Assembly (NCBI GenBank): GCA_025937035.1
Contig: JAICSG010000037.1
Coordinates: 1-13,685 of the forward strand
Origin: Thermoanaerobaculia bacterium
GTDB lineage: Bacteria > Acidobacteriota > Thermoanaerobaculia > Multivoradales > UBA5704
Length of the DNA: 13,685 bases
Direction of reading: 5' to 3'
Part shown: piece after piece, positions 1-6,364 of the stretch
How positions within the stretch are numbered: position 1 is the first letter of the stretch
Layout: the number at the start of each line of letters is the position of its first letter
Made by a program: the position numbers and the translations under genes
Notes under the pieces: generated by a model
What the model saw: only the letters and a program-made list of their open reading frames with translations
What the model was told of the DNA's origin: nothing
Databases searched by the model: none

Positions 1-775
1 CCACCATCAGCTTGTTAGACCTGTAAAGCAGCCCGGAGGTTCCAAAGGTCCGCTCGCTGCCATCCGCGCCGCGGGTGGCGTAGAGGATCCCCGAGCCGCA
101 GAGCGTGCAGTAGGAGAGGGTGACCGGCTCGCCGCCCACCACGTCGTTGACCATCTCGTGCCAGTCGAGGATGCGCAGCGGGTAGGCGCGCGCCTCCCCC
201 CGGACGCTCACCCCGAAGACCCGCTCGGTGTCCGTGAGATACGAGGCGGCCGCCGCCGGGACGTGGGCGGGGCGGTCGAGCGCCGGGATCCCCTCGACCG
301 GCACGCCGCCGAAGACGATCTCCTCCGGACGGATGCGGACCGGAGCGCCGTCGTAGAGGAGGGCCTTGAAGCGGGGGTCGATACGGGAGAGCAGCTCGGC
401 CTTGAAGGCGAGGTACCCCGGCTTGGGGGCGAGGTCCTGGCGCCGGCCGACCAGCTCCACCCAGTCGTGGTAGCGCTCGCCCGGCCGCTCGCCGGTGAGA
501 GCGGTGAGGGCGGCGAGGGCGTCCGCCCGCTGCCCCTTGGGGAGAAAGAAGTAGGCGTCGACCAGGCCGGGGACGAGCGAGGGGTCGCGCGCCTCCGCCA
601 GGGCCCTGGCCGCCGCCTTCCGCTCCTCCGGGGAGCCTGCGGCCAAGCGCCGCAGCAGGCCGTACCCCTCCTCGGACGAGAGCCCGGCCGCGGCCGCCGG
701 GGCCGCGAGCAGCAGGAGGAAGAGAGGCGCCAGGCGCCGGAGGACGAGGCGCGGGGGCGGGGTGGTACGGCTCAC
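1..775 (-). CDS. Exported DUF3179 protein with HEAT-like N-terminus (C-terminus beyond window)
   Basis: The frame is open from a GTG at 775 to the left edge, giving 258 residues with no stop. The N-terminus has arginines (R3, R10, R13, R14), then a Leu/Ala-rich hydrophobic stretch at about 15-30, which fits a signal peptide. Residues about 35-110 are Ala/Leu-rich helices reminiscent of HEAT repeats. From about 145 the protein matches the DUF3179 family: DWHEMVND at 204-211, YCTLCGSG at 222-229 (Cys223 and Cys226, a CxxC), and FGTSGLLYRSNKLM at 244-257. The biochemical role of DUF3179 is not known to me; the CxxC could bind metal or be redox-active, but that is a guess. The GTG overlaps the TGA of the upstream lipoprotein gene by 4 bp (GTGA), which decides the start and implies translational coupling. 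The family call is firm, the function is open, and the remainder of the domain lies outside the window. Confidence 0.85.
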   Translation of the reverse strand, partial: MSRTTPPPRLVLRRLAPLFLLLLAAPAAAAGLSSEEGYGLLRRLAAGSPEERKAAARALAEARDPSLVPGLVDAYFFLPKGQRADALAALTALTGERPGERYHDWVELVGRRQDLAPKPGYLAFKAELLSRIDPRFKALLYDGAPVRIRPEEIVFGGVPVEGIPALDRPAHVPAAAASYLTDTERVFGVSVRGEARAYPLRILDWHEMVNDVVGGEPVTLSYCTLCGSGILYATRGADGSERTFGTSGLLYRSNKLMV

Positions 776-1878
776 TTCCCCAGCAGGCGGGCGTATTGAA
801 GGGCGTCCTGATTGGTGGCGTCCAGCTTCAGCGCGCGGTCCAGATAGTGCCGGGCCTTCTCCAGGTCGCCCAGCGCGAGATAGACCTTGACGAAGCCGAG
901 GTGGATCTCCGGCAGCTCGCTGTCGAGGCGGAGGGCGCGCACCATGTAGTCGAGGGCCTTGTCGGTCTCGCCACGCCCCAGGGCGACCTCCCCCTCGTAG
1001 AGGAAGAAGAAGGGGTTGGAGGTGTTCTCCGCCTCCACCTTGGCCAGCGTCTGGTCGGCCTCCTGCGAGCGGCCGAGCTGCTGGAGAGCGCGGGCCATGT
1101 TGACCAGGATGGTCGAATTGTCGGGGCTGATCGCCAGCCCCCGCTGGTAGGTCTCCAGCGCCTTGGCGGGGTCGCCCGAGCGCGCCTGGATCACCCCCAG
1201 GTTGTTGATCGCCTTGTCGAAGCGGGGGGCGATGCGGGTGGCGGTGGTGATCAGCTCGCGGGCCCGCTCGAGGTTGCCGGCGAGCAGGGCCTCGGCGCCG
1301 AGGTTGTTGTAGTAATGCGCCGCCGCCGTCAGGTCGTCGATCGGATTGAAGTCCCGGTAGGCCTTCTGGCGGTAGGGGAGGAAGTCGAAGGTGCGCAGCA
1401 CGCCGTCGAGGTACATGCCGGCCACGATGTGCCCCTGGCTGACCACCATGCCGTCGCGGTGGTTCCACTTCTGGAGGTCGGTCACCTCCACGTAGTAAGG
1501 GGTGAGCCCCACCTCCCGCGCCACTCCCACGAACAGGTTGACGAAGGAGAGGCAGTTGCCCGAGCGGGTGCGGTAGGTCTCGACCGCGTTCTTGGTCGGC
1601 GCCAGGTTGTACTGGAGGTGCAGGCCGTCGAAGATGAAGTCGTTGACCTGGTTGATCCGGCGCAGCTCGCTGGAGAGCGGCGGGAGGGTCTTGAGCGAGC
1701 CGCGGATGGTATCGTCCAGCTCGAAGGGGACCTCCACCTGGGAGGCGGCCTGGAGGCCGATCTCCTTGGCGTACTGCTGGCGCAGATAGGCGGTGGTGTC
1801 GAGCGGTTTGTATTCGGCGCAGCCCAGGGCGAAGAGGGCCGAGGAGAGGAGCAGGGTACGGACGGTGCTGCGGGTCAT
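772..1878 (-). CDS. Lipoprotein with transglutaminase-like domain and C-terminal TPRs
   Basis: This encodes 368 residues. A lipoprotein signal peptide ends in a lipobox (FALGC, Cys20), so the protein should be membrane-anchored and face the periplasm. Residues about 75-170 resemble a transglutaminase/cysteine-protease-like core: SGNCLSFVNLFVGVAREVGL at 106-125 with putative nucleophile Cys109, SQGHIVAG with His150, and TFDF with Asp165, in the usual Cys-His-Asp order. Residues about 188-360 form four to five TPR units (for example NNLGVIQARSGDPAKALETY at 225-244). The frame could extend upstream to a TTG at 1947, but only the ATG at 1878 puts a signal peptide at the N-terminus. A GGAGG lies about 21 nt upstream, too far to be an ideal Shine-Dalgarno. 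The stop overlaps the GTG of the DUF3179 gene, so the two form an operon. Such proteins may process or crosslink envelope peptides; the substrate is unknown. Confidence 0.85.
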   Translation of the reverse strand: MTRSTVRTLLLSSALFALGCAEYKPLDTTAYLRQQYAKEIGLQAASQVEVPFELDDTIRGSLKTLPPLSSELRRINQVNDFIFDGLHLQYNLAPTKNAVETYRTRSGNCLSFVNLFVGVAREVGLTPYYVEVTDLQKWNHRDGMVVSQGHIVAGMYLDGVLRTFDFLPYRQKAYRDFNPIDDLTAAAHYYNNLGAEALLAGNLERARELITTATRIAPRFDKAINNLGVIQARSGDPAKALETYQRGLAISPDNSTILVNMARALQQLGRSQEADQTLAKVEAENTSNPFFFLYEGEVALGRGETDKALDYMVRALRLDSELPEIHLGFVKVYLALGDLEKARHYLDRALKLDATNQDALQYARLLGK

Positions 1879-1920
1879 CGCTGACCAATATAGCAGAGAC
1901 CTCCGCCGGAAGAGCACCTC

Positions 1921-1959
1921 CAAGATTTTGGATCGCGAACGATTCAAGACTCTGGATCG
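1921..1959 (+). promoter_or_regulatory. Direct repeat, candidate activator-binding site
   Basis: Two 15-bp copies, CAAGATTTTGGATCG (1921-1935) and CAAGACTCTGGATCG (1945-1959), differ at two positions and repeat with a 24-bp period. They lie about 120-160 bp upstream of the predicted σ54 start, the usual place for enhancer-binding-protein sites. A reverse-complement TCTTG core occurs at 1976-1980. The AT-rich, palindromic patch between these repeats and the promoter could assist DNA bending. The binding role is inferred only from position and repetition. Confidence 0.4.
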
Positions 1960-2052
1960 GGCCCTGGAAAAGTCATCTTGAGATATCTCTTAAATATAGA
2001 TAAGCGTCGCTTTTCCAATGGCTTGAGAGGACCATCAGGCCATCTTCTCCAA

Positions 2053-2068
2053 TGGCACCCCCCTTGCT
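2053..2068 (+). promoter_or_regulatory. σ54 (RpoN) -24/-12 promoter of the receptor gene
   Basis: The sequence TGGCAC, five C, then TTGCT matches the σ54 consensus TGGCAC-N5-TTGCW at every specified position. The key GG (2054-2055) and GC (2066-2067) are separated by exactly 10 nt, as required. With -12 at the GC, transcription would begin near 2079, leaving a leader of about 168 nt before the ATG at 2247. σ54 promoters need an enhancer-binding ATPase; none is encoded in this window. Confidence 0.8.
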
Positions 2069-2191
2069 TGACCCGGGGCTGGATAGTTGGGTAGAGTTCG
2101 CCTCTGCCAACCTTTAATACTGGTCTTGGACAGAAGGGGGGTGTTGCTCGGCACCGCACCAGTAGCTTTGAGCTGATTCTGTTTCTGCCTG

Positions 2192-2216
2192 GCCACCGCG
2201 ACCTCTCGCGGTTGGC
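2192..2216 (+). promoter_or_regulatory. Leader hairpin upstream of the receptor ribosome-binding site
   Basis: In the predicted transcript, 2192-2201 pairs with 2206-2216 in a 10-bp stem with one bulged base and a CCTC loop. The stem ends 15 nt before the Shine-Dalgarno GGGAGG (2232-2237). It has no T-tract, so it is not an intrinsic terminator. It could stabilise the mRNA 5' region or tune initiation. I recognise no known riboswitch. Confidence 0.4.
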
Positions 2217-2246
2217 TGACAACCACCAAACGGGAGGTTTATTGAA

Positions 2247-5210
2247 ATGAAGAGCATCAACCTTTGGGGACGGATCGTAGCCGTCGCTGCGTTGTTGCTG
2301 CTGGCCGTGGGCGGGACCGCCTTCGCCCAGTTGCAGACCGGCAACCTCTACGGCACCGTCACAGACGACAAGGGGGCGGCGCTCCCTGGGGTCACCGTGA
2401 CCCTGACAGGGCAGGGCGCCCCGCAAGTCCAGGTGACGAACGCCCAGGGGCAGTTCCGTTTCCTGAGTCTCGCGCCCGGCAGCTACGACCTTAAGGCCGA
2501 GCTCGAGGGCTTCTCGACCATCGATTACCCGAACATCGTGATCAACATCGGCCGCAACACCACGATCGAGGTGAAGCTGTCGCCCGCCGTCGAGGACGTC
2601 ATCACCGTCACGGCGGAGAGCCCGCTGCTGGACGAGCGCCGGATTTCCACCGGTGCCACGGTCAGCCAGACCGAGCTCGAGAAGATCCCGACCTCGCGTG
2701 ATCCCTGGGCGGTCCTCCAGACGACTCCGGGCGTGCTCACCGACCGCATCAACGTGGGCGGCAACGAGAGCGGCCAGCAGTCTCAGTACGTTGGCCCCGG
2801 CTCGGGCGGCGATCAGGCCGTCTGGTCCGTGGACGGCGTGGTGATCACTGACATGGCGGCCCTCGGCTCCTCCCCCGCCTACTACGACTTCGACGCGTTC
2901 GAGGAGATGCAGGTCACCACGGGCGGCTCGGACACCACCATCGCCACCGGCGGCGTCGTGCTGAACATGGTGACGAAGCGCGGCACCAACGAGTGGCGTG
3001 GCTCCGGCCGGTACTACGACACCGACAAGAAGTGGCAGTCGAGCTCGAATACCGGCAGCGTCGACTTCGCCCCCGGGCAGCCGACGTTCAAGCAGGGCAA
3101 CCGCATCGTCAACGTCCGTGACTACGGTGCGGAAGTGGGCGGCCCGATCGTCAAGGACCGCCTGTGGATCTGGGGCTCCTACGGCCGCCAGAAGGTCAAC
3201 CTGCTGACCATCGCCGACGTCAGCGACAAGACCGATCTCAAGACCGAGAACGTCAAGTTGAACGCGCAGATTCTGCCGAGCAACTCGGCGACGCTGTTCT
3301 ACTTCAACAGCGACAAGATCAAGATCGGCCGTAACGCCGGCCCGACCCGGCCTCAGGAGACCACCTGGGACCAGGGCCACTTCGGCAAGAAGCCGACCGC
3401 GTACAAGGCTGAGGACACCCACATCTTCAGCTCGAACTTCTACCTCACCGGCCTCTACTCGGTCGTCAACGGTGGCTTCGAGCTCGTCCCCGAGGGCGGG
3501 CTGAACGTCACCCCCTACTGGGATGGCCAGCAGATCTGGCACAACACCTTCCTGCTGAACACGACCGACCGTCCCCAGAAGCAGTACAAGGCCGACGCCT
3601 CCAACTTCTTCAACACGGGGAGCCTCTCCCACGAGCTGAAGTTCGGCGCCGGTTACCGTCAGGCCGATGTGACCTCGCTGTCCCGCTGGGGCGGCGCGGG
3701 CCTCATCTACGACGCCAGCCTGTTCGGAGCGAACTTCAACGTCATCGCTCTGTCTCGCGACGCCGGCCCGTCGGTCCGCAACAAGTACACCAGCGTGTAC
3801 GCCCAGGACACCCTGACGGTGGGCAACCTCACCGCCAACGTCGGCGTCCGGTACGACAAGCAGACGGGTGAGAACCTCGCCCGCTCGCTGCCTGCCAACC
3901 GGGTGCTCCCGTCCCTCCTGCCGGCGGTCTCCGTCGGACAGAGCGACATCGGGTTCGACTGGACGGACGTCACCCCGCGCCTCGGGATCACCTACGCCCT
4001 CGGCGCCGAGCGCAAGACCCTGCTGCGGGCCAGCTACTCGCGGTTCGCGGACCAGTTGGGCGCTGGGACGGCCTCCCAGCTCAACCCCCTGGGCCTTCAG
4101 GGCTACGCGTACTTCTATACCAACAGCACCGGCCCGAACTTCGGCACCGGCGACATCATCGACCAGGCCGGCGGTCCGCTGTTCTACAGCTCCAACGTCA
4201 ACCCCTACACCGGTGGTCTCCTGCAGTCCAACGCGCTCGATCCGAACCTGTCGGCCCCCAAGACCGACGAGCTGCTCCTCGGTGTCGAGCACGCCCTGCT
4301 GCCGGAGTTCGTGGTCGGCCTCAACCTGACCTACCGCCGGATCTCCGACATCCTGGCGGCCCGCCGTCTGATCTTCGACGACCCGGATGCCTTCTCGCTG
4401 TCGAACATCAACTCGGTCGGCCGTCCGGACCGCCGGTCGGACTACGTCGAGTGCGGCACGCCGGGCTACGGCGCCTGCCCCACCGGCACCCTGCCGAACG
4501 GCCATCCCTACACGGCTGACGTCTGGTTCCTCCGCAACGGGCTCAGCACCCGGGGCGGCTCGTACCTGTACAACAGCGGCCGTGAGCAGGAGTACAAGGG
4601 CGCTTCGATCGTCTTCAACAAGCGCCTTGCCAACCGCTGGATGCTCCGCGGCAACTTCACCTACTCCGACTGGACGTGGAGCAAGGTCCCGCAGAGCGAC
4701 ATCACCGACCCGACCCCGCCGATCGGCGGCGGCAACCGGGAAGGGGATGCCGTCCTCCAGGGCTCGGGCACCGGCTCGGGCTCCAAGGGTGGCGTCTACA
4801 TCAACAGCAAGTGGGCCTACAGCGTGAACGGCCTGTACCAGATCGCGCCTGACCATCCGTGGGGCTTCAACGTCGCGTTGAACCTCACCGGCCGCCAGGG
4901 CTATCCCGTCCCGTACTTCCGTCGGGTCACCCTGCCGGGGAACGAGAACAGCGCCGCCACGTTCGTCCAGGTCACCGACCGGCCGGATTCCTTCCGGCTC
5001 GACAACATCAACATCGTCGATGCTCGCGTGGAGAAGGAGTTCACCTTCAGCGACTTCGGCCTCACCCTGGGCGTGGACTGCTTCAACGTCTTCAACGAGG
5101 CGTACGTCCTGCAGCGCCAGCACCGGGTGGCTCTGTCCTCGACGAACTACGTTCGCGAGATCACCAGCCCCCGGATCTTCCGCATCGGCGCCCGCGTGAG
5201 CTTCCGGTAA
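2247..5210 (+). CDS. Oar-like TonB-dependent outer-membrane receptor with carboxypeptidase-regulatory domain
   Basis: This encodes 987 residues. The signal peptide is cleaved after AFA (residue 27). A carboxypeptidase-regulatory/Ig-like domain spans about 30-112 (NLYGTVTDDKGAALPGVTV at 33-51). A segment containing VITVTAES (118-125), similar in position and character to a TonB box, leads into the plug domain (about 126-245; VWSVDGVVITD at 192-202, GGVVLNMVTKRGTNEWRGS at 235-253). The rest is a β-barrel ending in RIGARVSFR, with a terminal aromatic-Arg strand as in outer-membrane proteins. Cys736 and Cys744 lie close together in a Gly-rich stretch, probably an extracellular loop, and could form a disulfide. 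The order matches the Oar-like receptors common in Acidobacteriota and Myxococcota; M. xanthus Oar is linked to protein secretion, but the ligand here cannot be read. The start is set by GGGAGG (2232-2237) 9 nt before the ATG. The gene has its own σ54 promoter and terminator. Confidence 0.93.
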   Translation: MKSINLWGRIVAVAALLLLAVGGTAFAQLQTGNLYGTVTDDKGAALPGVTVTLTGQGAPQVQVTNAQGQFRFLSLAPGSYDLKAELEGFSTIDYPNIVINIGRNTTIEVKLSPAVEDVITVTAESPLLDERRISTGATVSQTELEKIPTSRDPWAVLQTTPGVLTDRINVGGNESGQQSQYVGPGSGGDQAVWSVDGVVITDMAALGSSPAYYDFDAFEEMQVTTGGSDTTIATGGVVLNMVTKRGTNEWRGSGRYYDTDKKWQSSSNTGSVDFAPGQPTFKQGNRIVNVRDYGAEVGGPIVKDRLWIWGSYGRQKVNLLTIADVSDKTDLKTENVKLNAQILPSNSATLFYFNSDKIKIGRNAGPTRPQETTWDQGHFGKKPTAYKAEDTHIFSSNFYLTGLYSVVNGGFELVPEGGLNVTPYWDGQQIWHNTFLLNTTDRPQKQYKADASNFFNTGSLSHELKFGAGYRQADVTSLSRWGGAGLIYDASLFGANFNVIALSRDAGPSVRNKYTSVYAQDTLTVGNLTANVGVRYDKQTGENLARSLPANRVLPSLLPAVSVGQSDIGFDWTDVTPRLGITYALGAERKTLLRASYSRFADQLGAGTASQLNPLGLQGYAYFYTNSTGPNFGTGDIIDQAGGPLFYSSNVNPYTGGLLQSNALDPNLSAPKTDELLLGVEHALLPEFVVGLNLTYRRISDILAARRLIFDDPDAFSLSNINSVGRPDRRSDYVECGTPGYGACPTGTLPNGHPYTADVWFLRNGLSTRGGSYLYNSGREQEYKGASIVFNKRLANRWMLRGNFTYSDWTWSKVPQSDITDPTPPIGGGNREGDAVLQGSGTGSGSKGGVYINSKWAYSVNGLYQIAPDHPWGFNVALNLTGRQGYPVPYFRRVTLPGNENSAATFVQVTDRPDSFRLDNINIVDARVEKEFTFSDFGLTLGVDCFNVFNEAYVLQRQHRVALSSTNYVREITSPRIFRIGARVSFR

Positions 5211-5236
5211 AACCGGCCGCTCACCGCTCAGCCAGT

Positions 5237-5272
5237 AACCGCCGGGGGGCTCGCCCCCCGGCGGTTTTTTTT
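5237..5272 (+). terminator. Strong rho-independent terminator
   Basis: A perfect 13-bp stem (5237-5249 with 5254-5266), GC-rich apart from its base, carries a CTCG tetraloop and is followed by eight T (5265-5272). It lies 26 nt after the receptor stop and should separate that transcript from the downstream gene cluster. Confidence 0.95.
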
Positions 5273-5298
5273 GTCCGCCATTCGGAATATGCTTCCCC

Positions 5299-5314
5299 GC
5301 GCACGCGGTTTGCA
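5299..5314 (+). promoter_or_regulatory. Possible degenerate σ54 promoter for the downstream cluster
   Basis: GCGCAC, five bases, then TTGCA matches the -12 element exactly and the -24 element at 4 of 6 positions, with the correct 10-nt spacing between the CG and GC cores. The normally critical GG is CG. It lies directly after the terminator and about 34 nt upstream of the ATG at 5348, the right place for the cluster promoter. The changed -24 core makes this tentative. Confidence 0.3.
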
Positions 5315-5347
5315 TCCCGGGGTGCGAAACCAAAAAGGAGACAGATC

Positions 5348-6340
5348 ATGCTTCTTCGCAGTGCCAAACTGGTTGTCTTTTTGATGGTCCTGCTGGCTCT
5401 CGCCAGCGTCCCCGTCTGGGGTCAGTCGTGGGCCGGCCGAGGCCGCCTCCAGGGTACGATCAAGGACGAGGCCGGCAAGCCCATCCAGGGCGCCACCATC
5501 ACCCTCCGCAAGGGGACCGACCGGGTCGATCCCAAGGCGGACGGCCCCAAGCCGCTCACCACCGACAAGAGCGGCAAGTGGGCCATCCTCGGCCTCGCCA
5601 ACGGTCCCTGGGGCATCCTGATCCAGAAGGAGGGCTATCAGGACTCCGAAGGACAGATCAACGTCGAGGAGTTCCCGGTCGGCCCCGTCCAGCCGGTCAA
5701 CATCACCCTGAAGAAGCCCTCGCAGGAGGCGATCCAGGCGGCCCAGGCGCAGCAGGGGCCGAGCGCCGGAGCCCAGGCGAAGGCGTCGATCGAGAAGGCC
5801 AACGCGCTGCTCGCCCAGGGCAAATTTGCCGAGGCGCGCGCCGCCTATGAGGAGGGAATGACCAAGCTGGAGGACAAGAACCTCCACCCCGCCATCTACC
5901 GGGCCATCGCCGACTCCTACTACAAGGAGGGCAAGACCAACGAGGCGATCGACACCCTCAAGAAGGCGCTGGAGATCGCTCCCAACGATCCCGACACCCT
6001 GCAGCTCCTGGTCAACCTGCTGGCTTCGGCGGGCCGCGAGGAAGAGGCCAAGACCTACATGGCCAAGCTCCCCCAGGGGACCAAGGTCGACCCCGCCATC
6101 GGGCTCAACGTCGGTATCAAGGCCTTCAACGAGGGGAAGATGGACGCCGCCCTGAAGGAGTTCAACGAGGTGATCACCTCCAATCCCAGCCTGGCGGACG
6201 CCTACTACTACCGGGCCATGGTCTACCTCAATAAGAGCCAGAACGCGCAGGCCAAGGCGGACCTCAACAAGCTCCTCGAGCTCGATCCCAACAGCAAGTT
6301 CGCCAAGGACGCCAAGGACTTCCTGAAGGAGCTGAAGTAG
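5348..6340 (+). CDS. Exported carboxypeptidase-regulatory/TPR protein
   Basis: This encodes 330 residues. Residues 1-25 form a signal peptide (cleavage near VWG-QS). Residues about 33-122 are a carboxypeptidase-regulatory-like β-sandwich (GRLQGTIKDEAGKPIQGATI at 32-51), the same domain type that opens the receptor upstream. A Gln/Ala-rich linker (about 125-145) leads to TPR units over about 146-325 (IYRAIADSYYKEGKTNEAID at 183-202; YYYRAMVYLNKSQNAQAKAD at 286-305). No catalytic residues are apparent, so it is probably a periplasmic adaptor or scaffold. The start is set by AAGGAG (5335-5340) 7 nt before the ATG; the open frame continues further upstream only as a shadow across the receptor gene. 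It is the first gene of a four-gene run, after the receptor's terminator. Confidence 0.9.
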   Translation: MLLRSAKLVVFLMVLLALASVPVWGQSWAGRGRLQGTIKDEAGKPIQGATITLRKGTDRVDPKADGPKPLTTDKSGKWAILGLANGPWGILIQKEGYQDSEGQINVEEFPVGPVQPVNITLKKPSQEAIQAAQAQQGPSAGAQAKASIEKANALLAQGKFAEARAAYEEGMTKLEDKNLHPAIYRAIADSYYKEGKTNEAIDTLKKALEIAPNDPDTLQLLVNLLASAGREEEAKTYMAKLPQGTKVDPAIGLNVGIKAFNEGKMDAALKEFNEVITSNPSLADAYYYRAMVYLNKSQNAQAKADLNKLLELDPNSKFAKDAKDFLKELK

Positions 6341-6364
6341 CTCCGGCGCCGGCCCTCCGCCTCC

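Larger units (their letters stand above)
1879..2246. promoter_or_regulatory. Divergent intergenic regulatory region (368 bp)
   Basis: This gap separates the minus-strand lipoprotein gene from the plus-strand receptor gene and is clearly more AT-rich than its surroundings. It contains a direct-repeat pair at 1921-1959, a 10-bp palindrome at 1980-1989 within an AT-rich patch (about 1980-2004), a second direct-repeat pair (2011-2022 and 2045-2056, 11 of 12 matching), an exact σ54-type promoter, and a leader hairpin. I see no convincing σ70 -35/-10 pair for the minus-strand gene and no small gene with coding character. Confidence 0.7.

Noticed and set aside
796..1884. Plus-strand open frame of 362 codons opposite the transglutaminase-like lipoprotein gene
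   Set aside because: It is an antisense shadow with Val/Gly/Glu-rich repetitive composition and no motif.
2011..2028. First copy of the TCCAATGGC repeat as a second σ54 promoter
   Set aside because: It has TGGC but no GC-containing -12 element at the required 10-nt distance.
1944..5333. Very long minus-strand open frame (1129 codons) opposite the receptor gene
   Set aside because: It is a high-GC antisense shadow: low-complexity Val/Gly/Asp/Arg composition, no recognisable domain, and it fully overlaps a gene with signal peptide, plug, barrel, ribosome-binding site and terminator on the plus strand.
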